A DNA stretch of 64,000 nucleotides from Rugalucina vietnamica (GCA_964017185.1 OZ024874.1:54216856-54280855), one strand, 5' to 3'. Shown: positions 32,377-45,056, counted from the stretch's first letter. Program-made: numbers and translations. Notes: generated by a model from the letters alone, not told the origin.

Positions 32377-32520
32377 TGTATACAGAATTCGGCATTTCGC
32401 CACCACATGCAACGCTAGGATCCCAAAGACACATACAACTCGATTCTGGCAGAGGACCGTACTTACCAAAACTGTTACCACAGTAACAAAAGTAGGCATG
32501 AAGTACAGCGTACAGATATC
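32377..32520 (-). CDS. WSC-d, second-half exon
   Basis: The 144-bp exon follows 'tatttgtctccag' and encodes YLYAVLHAYFCYCGNSFGKY, then PESSCMCLWDPSVACGG and PNSVY. The CGG and paired cysteines are kept, but the middle pair reads C-x-C where the sisters have C-x-x-x-C, so two residues are missing. By homology the exon ends at TACA/gtggcc, a GT donor that matches consensus poorly. The reading frame stays open for about 20 more codons to a stop. If the donor is used, its phase-1 end can join CTLD exon A about 19 kb away. Confidence 0.7.
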
Positions 32521-33104
32521 CTGGAGACAAATAAAAAGTCGCAAAGACCGTTATAATTCTAGTAGATTATGGATTAAAAATAAAACATACTTCAAGTTGC
32601 TCTTAATTTGTAATGGAATTGGTTCAAATGCAATATCTACGTACAATAGAAAAATGTATATGAAAATCGGAAATACCCTGTTGTTGATTTTGTTTAATCT
32701 TTTTTTTGTTTTCGTTTTGTCAAACCAAAAACTTTTGAGGTAAAGAAATGCATTTGTTTGTTTCGGGAGCATGGTAGTTTTATTTTAAAATGTTAAACTT
32801 AGCTTTAAAATGCCACATTTGTATTGTGTTTTATTTTATTAACTTCATGATGAAATACAATTACGACTCTTGTCGAGCTCTCCCCAAAACATTTTATTTA
32901 ATTGTATCGATTCCTTGTCATTCTATTATTACCTCAAAGAGCTAATGATTTCGTGTGTATATATAATGTAACCCAATGCCTCATGATAGACAGTTTTGCT
33001 TTTGTTTAAAACTGACAAAGACAAGCAGACTATTTTGCCGACACCCAATCAATGATTGCACTTTGCCGCTGACATTTACGCGTTTTGAATCTTAACTTAA
33101 AGTA

Positions 33105-35232
33105 TAATTTACATCTACGGCATACTTGTGAGAACTGGGGACTAATTTACATCTATGACATACTTGTGAGAACTGGGGACTAATTTACATCTATGACATA
33201 CTTGTGAGAACTGGGGGCTTATTTACATCTATGACATACTTGTGAGAACTGGGGGCTAATTTACATCTATGACATACTTGTGAGAACTGGGGACTAATTT
33301 ACATCTATGGCATACTTGTGAGAACTGGGGACTAATTTACATCTATGACATACTTGTGAGAACTGGGGACTAATTTACATCTATGACATACTTGTGAGAA
33401 CTGGGGACTAATTTACATCTATGACATACTTGTGAGAACTGGGGGCTTATTTACATCTATGACATACTTGTGAGAACTGGGGGCTAATTTACATCTATGA
33501 CATACTTGTGAGAACTGGGGACTAATTTACATCTATGGCATACTTGTGAGAACTGGGGGCTAATTTACATCTATGACATACTTGTGAGAACTGGGGACTA
33601 ATTTTCATCTATGACATACTTGTGAGAACTTGGGACTAATTAACATCTATTACATACTTGTGAGAACTGGGGACTAATTTACATCTATGACATACTTGTG
33701 AGAACTGGGGACTAATTTACATCTATGACATACTTGTGAGAACTGGGGACTAATTTACATCTATGACATACTTGTGAGAACTGGGGACTAATTTACATCT
33801 ATGACATACTTGTGAGAGCTGGGGACTAATTTACATCTATGACATACTTGTGAGAACTGGGGACTAATTTACATCTATGACATACTTGTGAGAACTGGGG
33901 ACTAATTTACATTTATGGCATACTTGTGAGAACTGGGGACTAATTTACATCTATGGCATACTTGTGAGAACTGGGGACTAATTTACATCTATGACATACT
34001 TGTGAGAACTGGGGACTAATTTACATCTATGACATACTTGTGAGAACTGGGGACTAATTTACATCTATGACATACTTGTGAGAACTGGGGACTAATCTAC
34101 ATCAATGACATACTTGTGAGAACTGGGGGCTAATTTACATCTATGACATACTTGTGAGAACTGGGGACTAATTTACATCTATGGCATACTTATGAGAACT
34201 GGGGACTAATTTACATCTATGGCATACTTGTGAGAACTGGGGGGCTAATTTACATCTATGACATACTTGTGAGAACTGGGGGCTTATCTACATCTATGAC
34301 ATACTTGTGAGAACTGGGGACTAATTTACATCTATGACATACTTGTGAGAACTGGGGGCTAATTTACATCTATGACATACTTGTGAGAACTGGGGACTAA
34401 TTTACATCTATGACATACTTGTGAGAACTGGGGGCTTATTTACATCTATGGCATACTTGTGAGAACTGGGGGCTTATTTTCATCTATGACATACTTGTGA
34501 GAACTGGGGGCTAATTTACATCTATGACAAACTTGTGAGAACTGGGGACTAATTTACATCTATGGCATACTTGTGAGAACTGGGGACTAATTTACATCTA
34601 TGACATACTTGTGAGAACTGGGGGCTAATTTACATCTATGACATACTTGTGAGAACTGTGGACTAATTTACATCTATGACATACTTGTAAGAACTGGGGG
34701 CTAATTTACATCTATGACATACTTGTAAGAACTGGGGACTAATTTACATCTATGGCATACTTGTGAGAACTGGGGACTAATTTACATCTATGACATACTT
34801 GTGAGAACCTGGGGCTAATTTACATCTATGACATACTTGTGAGAACTGGGGACTAATTTACATCTATGACATACTTGTGAGAACTGGGGGCTTATTTACA
34901 TCTATGACATACTTGTGAGAACTGGGGGATAATTTACATCTATGACATACTTGTGAGAACTGGGGACTAATTTACATCTATGACATACTTGTGAGAACTG
35001 GGGGCTAATTTACATCTATGGCATACTTGTGAGAACTTGAGGGCTTATTTACATCTGTGACATACTTGTGAGAACTGGGGGCTAATTTACATCTATGACA
35101 TGCTTGTGAGAACTGGGGACTAATTTACATCTACGGCATACTTGTGAGAACTGGGGACTAATTTACATCTATGACATACTTGTGAGAACTGGGGGCTAAT
35201 TTACAATTTTGACATACTTGTGAGACTAGGGC
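33105..35232 (+). repeat. 38-bp minisatellite, about 56 copies
   Basis: The unit 'aatttacatctatgacatac' plus 'ttgtgagaactggggact' repeats for 2.1 kb. Units vary mainly at gAc/gGc and at the joint (actaat, gctaat, gcttat). The series act, gctt, gcta, act recurs 228 bp (six units) later (33212 and 33441), so blocks of six were duplicated. It lies in the intron that splits WSC-d. No open frame is maintained across it. Confidence 0.95.
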
Positions 35233-35259
35233 TAAGTATCCTTGTCACATACTAAGTAA

Positions 35260-35375
35260 AAAGTAAAAGTGAGTTCCTTTTAGAGCAGGGAAACACGAAT
35301 AAGAAATAGAATGAACCATACCGCGGTTTCGGATACTCAAGCCTCACCATTCACCCTATAAATCTAGCAACATAG
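35260..35375 (+). repeat. Second copy of 'cataccgcggtttcg' repeat
   Basis: Adjoins the end of the minisatellite. Shares order and spacing with 28885-29040. Confidence 0.55.
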
Positions 35376-35465
35376 AAACAATAACTGCAATTATGCAAAT
35401 TTTAGCTGTGATATCAAGGTATAGGCAGGCAAATCTAAATTGAGTGATTTTAAGATCTGATGGAG

Positions 35466-35597
35466 TAGTTCGGTTGGTCGGGCGTCAGACTCTATGATGG
35501 CCTCGACTTAAAGCTTTCAGTTTAGTTGGTTTGGGCCGGAGCTTCTTGTTTGTTGCTTGGCATACCGGGGTTGAACTGATGTTTCTTTTTTGCTCCG
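35466..35597 (+). mobile_element. RT-element tail, left piece of a split copy
   Basis: 'gtcgggcgtcagactctatg', 'cgacttaaagctttcagttt' and 'ggccggagcttcttgt' run to 'tgctccg', then stop. The tail resumes at 38150. Confidence 0.8.
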
Positions 35598-35971
35598 AAC
35601 CGTGGGTCAGAAATCTCGTAGTTTATGATAGCAGTTACCTGAGCTCCACCAGGTATGATCGAAGCGTACCATCTCCGGTAATTTTACGAGACTTCCCGAG
35701 AATTTCCGATAGGTCTCAAACTAATCTTTTTATCTCTTGTGTTTTTATAAGCCCCGGGGTTAAAACAACACTTTTTATGACCATCATTGGGATTAAAGTT
35801 ATTTGGGTGTGCACGAAAGTGAATGAAACGAAACTTAATTTTGACAAAGTTTATATGAAATAATAAATTAAGGAAGCGGTTTTGAACGCATCGTCATGAC
35901 CAAACCCTGTCAGTACAAACCAACCCTGAATAACCAAGACTTAGTGCAAACGCGTATTAAGTAAATAATGC

Positions 35972-36010
<39 letters not shown>

Positions 36011-36135
36011 TTGAAACGTTTGTAGCTACGCCCAGGACGCCACTGCTTGATTGTGAAATGTTCCAATATTTCCGCGTATAATTTGCATAATGTCCGTTTT
36101 TGTATGACATTGGCTCACCTGGCTCTCATTTTCTC

Positions 36136-36176
<41 letters not shown>

Positions 36177-36497
36177 TATAATTACACAGTTTCGAAATGC
36201 TCGATGCCGACCTGCAGCATAATTTTTGCATAGAATAAACATTCAGCCGGTACCGCATACATCACTTCATTATTATTTGCATAAATTATACTTTCTTTTG
36301 TCTTTCTTTCTTTCTTTTTTTTTTCTTTCCTCTTTCTTAATTTCGTTTTTTTCTCTCTTTTTTTTTCTTTTTTTCCCTTTCTTTCTTTCTCAACATCATT
36401 TATGTATACATAATAGATGCTTAAATATAAAGCATAATTTTCGCATAAATCTATCCGTGTGACATTCATACTTCACCTGTAATTTCTCCCTATCTTA

Positions 36498-36550
<53 letters not shown>

Positions 36551-38149
36551 GTGATGACAATCGACATGAATGGACTGATGACTGAATGAACAAGGATTTT
36601 GACACGGCACGTGCCAATATGAGCCGATGCGTAAGAAAACAAACAATCTGGTTTTTTGACCATGTCCGACACAAACCATGCTGAACAAACAAAGTAAATG
36701 CTTGAAATTTCGGATTTAGTAAATAGTCGTGTTGTACTGTCTGTGTAGCGAAAACAACGACGCTGATCAGCTGTGCAATTACTGCACAACTGATCTGCGC
36801 GTTTGTTTTCGCCCAAGCATATTATTTGTTTTCTCATGCGGCGGCTCAAATTTCTGTACTTGTCAAAACAAACTCCAATGGGTGACAAAACTCGAGATGT
36901 TTTGTTGAGTAAACTGCCGCCAACGACTGTGTCATATCTTCTATTTGTACAGCGATTGTGATTTTAATGTAATCCTTTTATGTGTACTATTTTAGTCATC
37001 TCATTAACTAAATCTAACACCTTAATTTTATCAAAATTGTATGATCTTATTCGGTAACATATTCAAAATAAGTAGGTTTTTCAAGAAACTAACCATGACC
37101 AAACAACTTTTATTCTTCACGGCTTCTTGAAAGGACTCGAAGCTAGCCGGAAGATAAAACACATTAAACAATGTCATTTGTTGAAAATGCTTAATATTTG
37201 ATTCATGGAAATAATTTTGTTGCGGACTCTACGTTTCCATTTTTCTTATCTTAGCGATAATTATAATTTGATCCACGGATCGACGGAATTATTTTATATT
37301 TGCACAATACATGCCTTTCTTTCTTTCTTTCTTTCTTTCTTTTTTTTCTTTCTTAAGTTTATTTCGTTCTTGCTTTCTTTCTTAATATGCGGTTTATTAT
37401 GTCCGTATTTGGAAAGTATTTTTCCATATCTATTTGCTCACTGACTTTATGCCTTAATTTTGGATCCATCCGCAAGATATATAGAATTTATTTATTCATT
37501 TATTTATTTATTTATTTATTTATTTATTAAAGTCGTTCACTGGCTTTGCATATTAATTGATTAAGTGACTCTGTCCCGGTTTCATAATCTATACACACGA
37601 CTCCCATATTCAACGGTTATTCAATAAAGTACTATAACCAACAGGTAAGCCGAGATGTTCCGTAGGATTTACGGAAAACCCCGAGCATAAACGACAAGAA
37701 AATAAATTTTCAACTTTTGGATACCTAAGGCATAACGACGAATTTCCTTTTATGTCACTTTTATGAAAATTATATCATGAAAATATAAAAACTCTATAAT
37801 ATGCATCCGTTTGCACCTTAGTGATATTTTTATGAATAATAGTTAAAACGGTAGATTAAAAAGACTGAACCCTTTCCTAAATTCGGCATTTTTCTATTTG
37901 TTTAATCATTTTGATAGTGCCTACACAATGCACGCATTAAGACTAATTTTTAATAATGCTAACTTAATTATAAAAACATCATCTTAAAGCTGAATATTTT
38001 GTCTATATGAAACCATTTGCACCTTAAAGATATTTTTGACTTTACAAAAGTTATTTACTAAAACTGTAATATTGCCCTATTTATCTAATAGTGAATATCG
38101 ACTCACACCTGGACAACTACCTATACGAACTTTCTGCCGTATGTTTCAT
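35598..38149 (+). mobile_element. 2.55-kb microsatellite-rich element inside the RT tail
   Basis: It interrupts one RT tail between 'gctccg' and 'taagttatt'. It carries a T39 tract, (TC)n at 36142-36174 and 36501-36548, (CTTT)n at 36292-36392 and 37316-37384, and (TTTA)n at 37486-37530. Its start, an internal block ('ccgacctgcagcataat') and its end ('ctctgtcccggttt', 'aacaggtaagccgagatg') recur inverted at 47474-49815. It also contains a palindromic MITE (36620-36848). No coding sequence. Confidence 0.7.
36620..36848 (+). mobile_element. Palindromic MITE (family 2), copy 2
   Basis: Ends 'gagccgatgcgtaagaaaac' and 'gttttctcatgcggcggctc' are inverted. The centre hairpin surrounds 'gctgatcagctgtgcaatta'. 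It is nested within the microsatellite-rich element. Confidence 0.75.
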
Positions 38150-38672
38150 TAAGTTATTGAGCGCCCAGGGATCTCCATCGTCGGGCAGCTTACTGAATCT
38201 GCGAGTCCTCGTTTTTGATTCATCATGATGGTTATCATGATGTATTTGTTTGTCCTTAATGATTCATTGACTAGTTAGAGATTCACCACGAGGACCAACC
38301 AACTAACTTTGTTTTGAACCATAACAGAAGCTGAGAGTGTGGTTATGGCCATGTAAAACTTGTTTGAGCCCGCCAGTATTTTTGTATTACTGATCGTTCC
38401 AAGTCAATACTTCTGTTGTGGTTCTTATTTTTAAAGTCTTGGTGATGAATTTTTGTTCTGTTTGCGCCTTATGAGCGTTTGCATATTTTTAGTTCGGTTA
38501 AGGTAACTGAGTGGCCGCCTATTGGGAAATAGCTGCTCACTTGGCTTAAAATGTGTTTTCTTAGTACAAGTATCTAACTGTCAATTTAGATTTTCCCACT
38601 TCGGTTTTAGAGTGGGAATATCTTTTTGATTGGGCCTTTTCCTGATCATTGCCTACTTGTTCCTCCTTGTTT
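38150..38672 (+). mobile_element. RT-element tail, right piece of the split copy
   Basis: It resumes 'cccagggatctccatcgtcg' and continues through 'ctgatcgttccaagtcaata', 'ctgagtggccgcctattggg' and 'cattgcctacttgtt'. Confidence 0.8.
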
Positions 38673-38789
38673 GCGTACCAATAGTATAATACTCAGTAGA
38701 CGGAATATGTCCATCGTTGCTCCGTTAGACCTCTCAACACCGACAGAAATAGGATATATTGTGTCCTTGGTCGTAAATTAAAATTAAGC

Positions 38790-38810
38790 AAAAAAAAAAA
38801 AAAAAAAAAA
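38790..38810. repeat. Poly-A tract
   Basis: A run of about 20 A residues about 120 bp after the RT tail. Confidence 0.8.
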
Positions 38811-38819
38811 CAAGAACAG

Positions 38820-39850
38820 AAAACAAAATAAATATAGATATACATTTAATATATTGTTTTTATCTTTTCTGACATATATGACATAAATTATAAATATTCT
38901 AGTTGTTAAAGCAGAATAGTAAATCACTTCATGCTTATTTGTGGAAAACTTCAAAGATGTCTATGAATAGATCAGGGGAGGCTTAAGTAGAATAAGTGAC
39001 TTAAAGTCGAAAGTCATTTGGTTTTACGTTTATTTAAACTTTGTAGGCAATGTCATATTTTGACTGGACCATTTTTGCTACTGGTGCAAATACATAACAA
39101 AAGTAATACGATTCACACCAAAATAACGCAGCTACAAGTAATTAACAAAACCCATGATCAGTTCGACATTGGTTTAAAGGCAACATTATGCTATCACGGA
39201 AGTGGAGCTAGGTAACGATCTGTATCGGAGTGCAGGTTAGCCGGCTACTGTCTATTCAACATATTCCAGAAACTGCATTGTTTAAAATCTCACTATTCTA
39301 AACAAATTCAAGAAAATCACTTTCATGTCACCATTTTGGCCTCTAAATTCTTAAAAAGGGCCACAAAAATGAAAATCGATAACATATAAAATGTTATGCC
39401 AGAAAATATTTTTGAATAGGGCCTTTTCCATTGTAAAAATGTCACCAAGGGAAGTAACTATGCTTGCGGAAAAAATCTAAATTGGTCATTTTTTCAATTA
39501 AAATGCACCAAACAAAAGCAAAATTGTTGTGTATGCATAGCTAAGTGCCAAACTCTTCAAATTAGCCATATTTATCTGCTTGATTTTTAATTTTAAGGTG
39601 TTTGGATTATCTCCCTTGCACAAATGCCTATTCAAAATAATTTTGGCATAATCATTTTATTTGTGAACCGGTTTTCAAAACAATTGCAACCATTTTTACG
39701 ACATTGGGTAGCAAAAAATGACATGGTCATATTTTTCTTATTGTGTTTTAGAAAAGTGAGATTTTGAAAAAAAGGGTTTCTGAAAGATTGTGTACAGACA
39801 GTAGTCTAAATACTCAAATGTTAATGCAGCATTTTTTTACTTTTCAACTA
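38820..39850. other. Intron of WSC-d, upper part: nothing recognised
   Basis: Contains 'gggaagtaact' and 'atctcccttgc' words often seen in dispersed repeats, but no second copy was traced. Confidence 0.4.
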
Positions 39851-39858
39851 CAACTTAC

Positions 39859-39972
39859 CTTGAGACATGCAGCGTTGAAAGCAATATTCTACAGAAATAC
39901 CGTTCAAGTCATAAGAATGTACTTCTAAGTTGAGACCAGGGTATGGATGTCGGAAACAACCAACATAGTTTA
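39859..39972 (-). CDS. WSC-d, first-half exon
   Basis: The 114-bp exon follows 'gctgtatttcag' and ends TCAAG/gtaagt. It encodes NYVGCFRHPYPGLNLEV, then VEYCFQRCMSQG. It is the same length and phase as WSC-c's first half, consistent with tandem domain duplication. The intron separating it from its second half (to 32520) is about 7.3 kb and holds a minisatellite of about 56 copies, a split RT tail and a 2.55-kb nested insertion. Confidence 0.8.
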
Positions 39973-40514
39973 CTGAAATACAGCAATAATGAGATAACTT
40001 GATTTTATTGTAATACATTAAAATGGTTTAAATCTAGGTTTTGGGCATATCATAATATAATCGTCATCTACCATGATCTGTCAATACATTGTAATTGATT
40101 GGAACTTTTTTGTGAATCTGTACACAGGCTTTAACGGTCCGTTATGTATGTTTCCCAGTAAAGTTAAATTTTTAGGCATTTATACAAAAAATCGAGTTTA
40201 GGATTAACCAATTATTTTCTATCTATGCTAGGTTAAGTTAGTGGTATAGTTTTAGTGGTAAGGTTTCATTTACAGTTAATAGGGTCATCCACACCTCGTG
40301 GGTGATGCGTTTTGGTTGTTGCACAGAAAGGTATGAAGTACATGAATCACGCCAGATGGTTATACAACTCGAAATGACGTCATGGGGTAATATTTAAGAA
40401 TGGCATGAAAGTACATTAACCCCCGCTTTATGTGTGCTAGACCAATCAATAAATCATATATATTTTCTCAATGAATGCGAATAAGGTGATTTATAATATT
40501 CGTACTACTTATAC

Positions 40515-40664
40515 TGTATACTGAATTGGCCCAAACGCCACCACAAGAAACGCTAGGATCTCCAAGACACAACGTATTACAATGCGATTCTGTAAGTTCG
40601 CCGTGTTTGCCATAGCTGTTTCCACATCGACAATAATACTTTTGTAAACCGGCGTACAGATAAC
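40515..40664 (-). CDS. WSC-c, second-half exon
   Basis: The 150-bp exon follows 'ttttgtcaacag' and ends TACA/gtataagt. It encodes YLYAGLQKYYCRCGNSYGKH, then ESHCNTLCLGDPSVSCGG and ANSVY, with the standard WSC cysteine pattern. The joining codon with the next exon (39972) gives NSVY-I-NYVGCF, a tight link between two consecutive WSC domains. The intron to WSC-d is only 542 bp, the shortest in the locus, and has no recognisable insertion. Confidence 0.8.
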
Positions 40665-40859
40665 CTGTTGACAAAATACACACATAGTTTTACAATCACA
40701 ACAAACAACAGGTCGTAATATACTCCTCAAAATATTCTAAGGGTCAGAAATTCATTTTTGCAGATTTTGTGAATGTCAAGTAATTAATTTTATTTTATTT
40801 TGTATAATACATTTTCAATGGGTACCCTAATAATCCGGCACAAAATCAATTTGACCTGG

Positions 40860-41520
40860 AATTGTGGTATAAAGTTTTTTTTTCTTTACAGATTCTTGTA
40901 GGTTAGACAAAACCATTAAGGGTTCTGGATGATGGCAGCCTGTCATCATTGAGCATTTTGAGAAATTCAAGATGGCATCCAAGATGTCAGAAAATACTGA
41001 AAATACATATATTATTGTACAATGTGTCCCATAAAATGAATAAAAAATGCTCTGTTCGCTCACAACTTTAGCAGGTATTATTATATTTGACATTCCCTGG
41101 TTTAAGGATCAAAATTGACATTTAAGATGGACGCCATAATAAGATTTCTTGACGAATACAAATGTCTGCAAAGGATATACATATTTGAGCTTCTTATGTA
41201 TACATATTTTGATCAATTAGGCCTGAACATGACATATTAAGTTTTGTTTTTATTATAAATCCATGCATGTAAGACCATGTCAATAAAGAATCCAACTTCT
41301 GACACCCTGTCAGCATTAAACAATTTGAGAAAATCAAGATGATATCTGAAAAATAAAATATGCACTGTTTTAAATTTTGTCCCTAACTGAATGAAAAATG
41401 CTGTTTTATCCCACTATTCAGTACATATTGACATATCTAACATTAGTTAACTTTTCCAGGCTTGATTATAATATGAATCCAAGATGGCTGTCAGAACATT
41501 TAAATATTATAAACATTTCC
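40860..41520 (+). repeat. AAGATGGC-word repeat, copies 1-2
   Basis: 'gatggcagcctgtcatcatt', 'gagcattttgagaaattcaa' and 'gatggcatccaagatg' recur about 370 bp later in diverged form ('gacaccctgtcagcattaaa', 'caatttgagaaaatcaagat'). Confidence 0.65.
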
Positions 41521-41529
41521 CTACTACAC

Positions 41530-42880
41530 TGTTAAACCTTTTATTTCTGATTTTAATGCATCTTTAAACATGTTAAATTCTTGGGAATACTAATGAAAAA
41601 ATAACAAGAACTCCACTGCATAGTTGGCGCTCACATATATTTATTTTATTGTAGTTTGCTGTTACTGAGAACAAACAGCAGCTTATTAAATCTAAACGCT
41701 ATGGTCTTACACAGGATGCTTAGTTTTTTTTTTTTTTTATAAAGGGAGCAATGTTATCCACAAACTAGTTTATACAGGCAAAAAAGTAAACAAATGTAAA
41801 AATGTATTTCAATTGAAAGTATTGACATAAACAAAGGCAGGCAGATAATATCCTTGTATACCATATAGTCACTTCTGTACTTCATGAAAATTGAAAAGGA
41901 GTTTCAATTGTTGCGGATGACACTGATGTACTTTTTTGTTACTTTAAATCTCAACACATCACGATTCCTGGTATCGTTTGAAAACAAGAACTGTCATAAT
42001 CCAACAGACTAGGTATAAAAAGACTAGTGAAATAACACTTGCTTTAATGAACGCTCATGTTCTATAAAAATTGGTTTCTATTGCACGCTTTTATACTTTG
42101 ACCTGCTAAATAATTGAAATTGTCAGTCATGCCTTTTAAAAGCAGATCTGCTAAATATGTTGCCAGAGTCATTTTCGTGGCTGACAAATGAGACGAAACT
42201 TGAACTGTACCTCTGACCACCAGATTGCCTTCTGAAATCAACTGAATTGCTTCGGAAATGAAATTGAAAGTCAAAGCGCCACACAGCGCTGTGGTTAGGC
42301 GTAGGCTTGTAGGAAATAAATAACACACGACTGTGAGACAAATGGTTTTTAGACTGCGTCCTTAGCTGCATAATTGTGGTTTTATTGCATCTGCTTATAG
42401 CATGGGGTGATATAAGAGCTCAATTTTCTTTGGGTTTTTCCCTAGAACTATTCAGGTTTGGAATAGTCTTCCTTCTTTAGTGGTCTCATCTAAGACAGTT
42501 GAGGAATTTAAGGCTTCTATTTAAATTATTGGCCCAGAGGCATGCGTTTTAGTATGCCTCTCATCTATATCTCTTGTAAATAGTTTTAATGGTCCATCCC
42601 AAATGTTTTTCCCCTGACTAAATTCTAAATTTAGCCACCCACCCAATACCTGAGGTGATGATCAGAAATTTATCAACTCAGTATTAGAAGATAGATAGAT
42701 ATAAGCAAATTAGCATTCCAGGCGACTGTCAAGTTCGATCTCCGTTACCATTGTCAAACTTAACCTTAAAATCAAAACACATTTATTGATAAAAATATAT
42801 CAACATATCCATAGAGTAAATATGAAGATATTTAATATATTCATTTGGTGCAAGCGCAATATTATTTAAGTTTAATTAAG
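41530..42880. other. Intron of WSC-c: nothing recognised
   Basis: Two overlapping minus-strand frames (42062-42371) are open but carry no motif or splice signals. Confidence 0.4.
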
Positions 42881-42887
42881 TACATAC

Positions 42888-43001
42888 CTTGAAAAGCACA
42901 GCGTTGTAAGCAGTTACGAGGAGAGGCGTTGTCCATGTAACCGGTAAGTACTTCTAAATCATGATCATCCAGAGTATCTTGGAAACAACCAATATACTTT
43001 G
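42888..43001 (-). CDS. WSC-c, first-half exon
   Basis: The 114-bp exon follows 'ggtttatttcag' and ends CAAG/gtatgt. It encodes KYIGCFQDTLDDHDLEVL, then a short linker and SPRNCLQRCAFQG, a textbook first half of a WSC domain with both cysteine pairs intact. Phase is 1 on both sides. The intron upstream (to 55913) is about 12.9 kb and holds the microsatellite-rich element, the 51.4-54.1 kb inverted-repeat element and several MITEs. The second half of the domain is 2.2 kb downstream. Confidence 0.8.
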
Positions 43002-43214
43002 CTGAAATAAACCAATATAAATACTATATCAATACCAACAAAGCCAACACATTTCATTTTCTGTATAATTTTGTTTCTGATTTGTTTCTGTTTTTTGTGG
43101 AAATCACATTAATCATGGAATTTCTAAGGTACAATTGACGGCCTTATACCGTGTAGCTATGTCAAGAACAGATTAAGATGTTCCTGCATCTTTACTAAGT
43201 TTACAATTTTATTA

Positions 43215-43370
43215 TTCAGGACCCGATTGTACGAAGATTCATTAAATTTTAATCCTTGATTTAAACCTCAATTTAATAACGCACTGTTTATTCCGGTTGT
43301 ACGAAACTCCATTACATTTCAATCCTGGATTAAACCTATATTAACGTAATGTTGGTCTTGGAAGTCTATT
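43215..43370 (+). mobile_element. MITE fragment with end GGACCCGATTGTACGAA
   Basis: The terminal 'ggacccgattgtacgaa' is the inverted form of 'ttcgtacaaccgggtcc' at 55153-55170. Internal 'ttaaacctcaattt' words are also shared. Confidence 0.55.
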
Positions 43371-43389
43371 TAGTCCTGCAGATTTATGG

Positions 43390-43870
43390 GATATTTTGTC
43401 GGGACCCAGAAATAGGGTTCAAACTTTTTTTCTTGACTGATTCTTGCAGCCAAGACATTGCCCTTCAAGAATCCGAGTGATGTCACCTTGGCATCATTAA
43501 GCATTTTGAGAAATTCAAGATGGCGTCTACAATGGCAGCCAAATACATGTTATCACTTGTTTTGCTAAGTCTAGGACTTGAATACTTGTTTCTATTTAGC
43601 ATATTTGGCCGTTAAAACATACATTTGAAGTTGCATAATAAATTACATACCTAAAATGATTTTTTTTAAATAAGCATGGCATCCAAGATGGCCGCTAAAT
43701 AGAATTTTTGCACATAATATAACGCAATGCGCATTACTTGTGTGTTTTTGTCTTCATTTTATCCTGTAAGTTAATATTATTTTGTATTGTCATGTGCAGA
43801 TATGACTTTAGACCATTCTGAACACTCTGATCCTAAGATGGCATCCACTATGGCTGTTTCTGCATCATAA
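43390..43870 (+). repeat. AAGATGGC-word repeat, copies 3-4
   Basis: 'ggcatcattaagcattttga', 'gaaattcaagatggcgtcta' and 'aagatggcatccactatggc' match 40860-41520. A shorter piece lies at 45655-45720. Confidence 0.6.
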
Positions 43871-43954
43871 CAGCCTTATACATATTTTCTATTTATTAAA
43901 GGTATTTCTAGACCATATCAAAAGCAGGATCCACTGCTATAAGTTTCTGTAGTG

Positions 43955-44095
43955 AAGTGGTTACGCAATCAACATGTATGCCAGGGGTCCTGGATACAAG
44001 CCTTGGCTTTTCCAGTCTTTTGAATGAGACTTTAAACTGAGTTCTCGGCTCTAGATGACCTTGCTGTTGATTGGGGCATAAAACAAAAATCAATC
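43955..44095 (+). mobile_element. tRNA-derived SINE, second type
   Basis: 'gaagtggttacgcaatcaac' (box-A-like) and 'ggtcctggatacaag' (box-B-like) precede 'gatgaccttgctgttgattg' and 'gggcataaaacaaaaatcaa', a tail unlike the commoner SINE here. Confidence 0.55.
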
Positions 44096-44629
44096 ACCAA
44101 ATACAGAAAGACGAATATTTTCCTATAATAGTGGCATTTATACTTTGAATAACTCGTATACACATATCTTCAAGCTATATTCAACATAGTGAGGCTAAAA
44201 TAACATAGTTATTACATTAATAGCCAGTATGTTCAATTTTCACAAACCGATCAAGGTTTAGCCTACCGCATTACAAATATGTATTTGTTATCAGCATTAT
44301 GGAAAATCATTAAAAAATCTGTGTTTCATTTTAGATATTGGTCACTTATCGATACTGTGGGCTCATTCTTACAGATAATACTACTTTTGGTGATAATATG
44401 TCTTAAGGGTGCGAGTTTCAGCCATTGTTTACCAGTTTCACTTCAAACCATATACCTGACGTAGATGTTTCTACGTTGCTGCCATAACGTCCTCGAAATG
44501 TGGTCGTTTCCTTGATATTGTCTGGTAATGGCTAACTCAGTTCACCAAGCTTGTCAGGTATGAAACCCTTCGAAAGTGTTTTCAGACTGACCCCTTACTA
44601 CAGGCATACAGACCAAGACCTGGCATTTT

Positions 44630-45056
44630 AAAGCTCTAGTGAATGAAAATGGATGTGCTCATTGAATGACGTTTGGCGACGTTAAATTTCATTTGCCAAT
44701 CAGTCTGTGACATTGTGCAAGGCAAGAAAGGTCATCTTGTAGAATCTGGCAATCCATGAGTGAATTAATATTCCTTTACAAAACATGATCATCAGCAAAT
44801 ATGCAAACAGATGACCTGGTATTGTCCGGAATATCATGGAAATCAAGAACATGACCAGTCCCAAGACTGATCCTTGAGGGATATGAGATAAGACCGGGAC
44901 TAAATCTGAGGCTGGGCCATCCAACACTTTTTGATAGGCCTCAGAGAGCCATGAAGTGACCCACTTGTGAATAGATCGATTCTCTAATCCCGTAGAAGCG
45001 TAGTATGTAAAGTAGTCTCCTATGTGGTACCTGCAGCAGTTCACGAACGACCACAT
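44630..45056 (-). pseudogene. Non-LTR retrotransposon reverse transcriptase, broken
   Basis: The minus frame encodes HKWVTSWLSEAYQKVLDGPA, DLVPVLSHIPQGSVLGLVMF, and further on residues matching the W-Q-x-K-F-N motif of Jockey/CR1-type polymerases. The PQGSVLG box is intact. The catalytic F-A-D-D lies in another frame and is followed by a stop, so there are at least one frameshift and one stop. It covers only about 140 residues of a polymerase that is normally over 800 residues long. Confidence 0.75.

Noticed and set aside
33105..35232. CRISPR-like array of regular repeats
   Set aside because: The 38-bp units are directly adjacent with no unique spacers, and the context is a eukaryotic intron. 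It is a minisatellite.
36226..36462. Phe/Leu-rich and Lys-rich ORFs in 36.2-36.7 kb
   Set aside because: Translations of CTTT and TC microsatellites.
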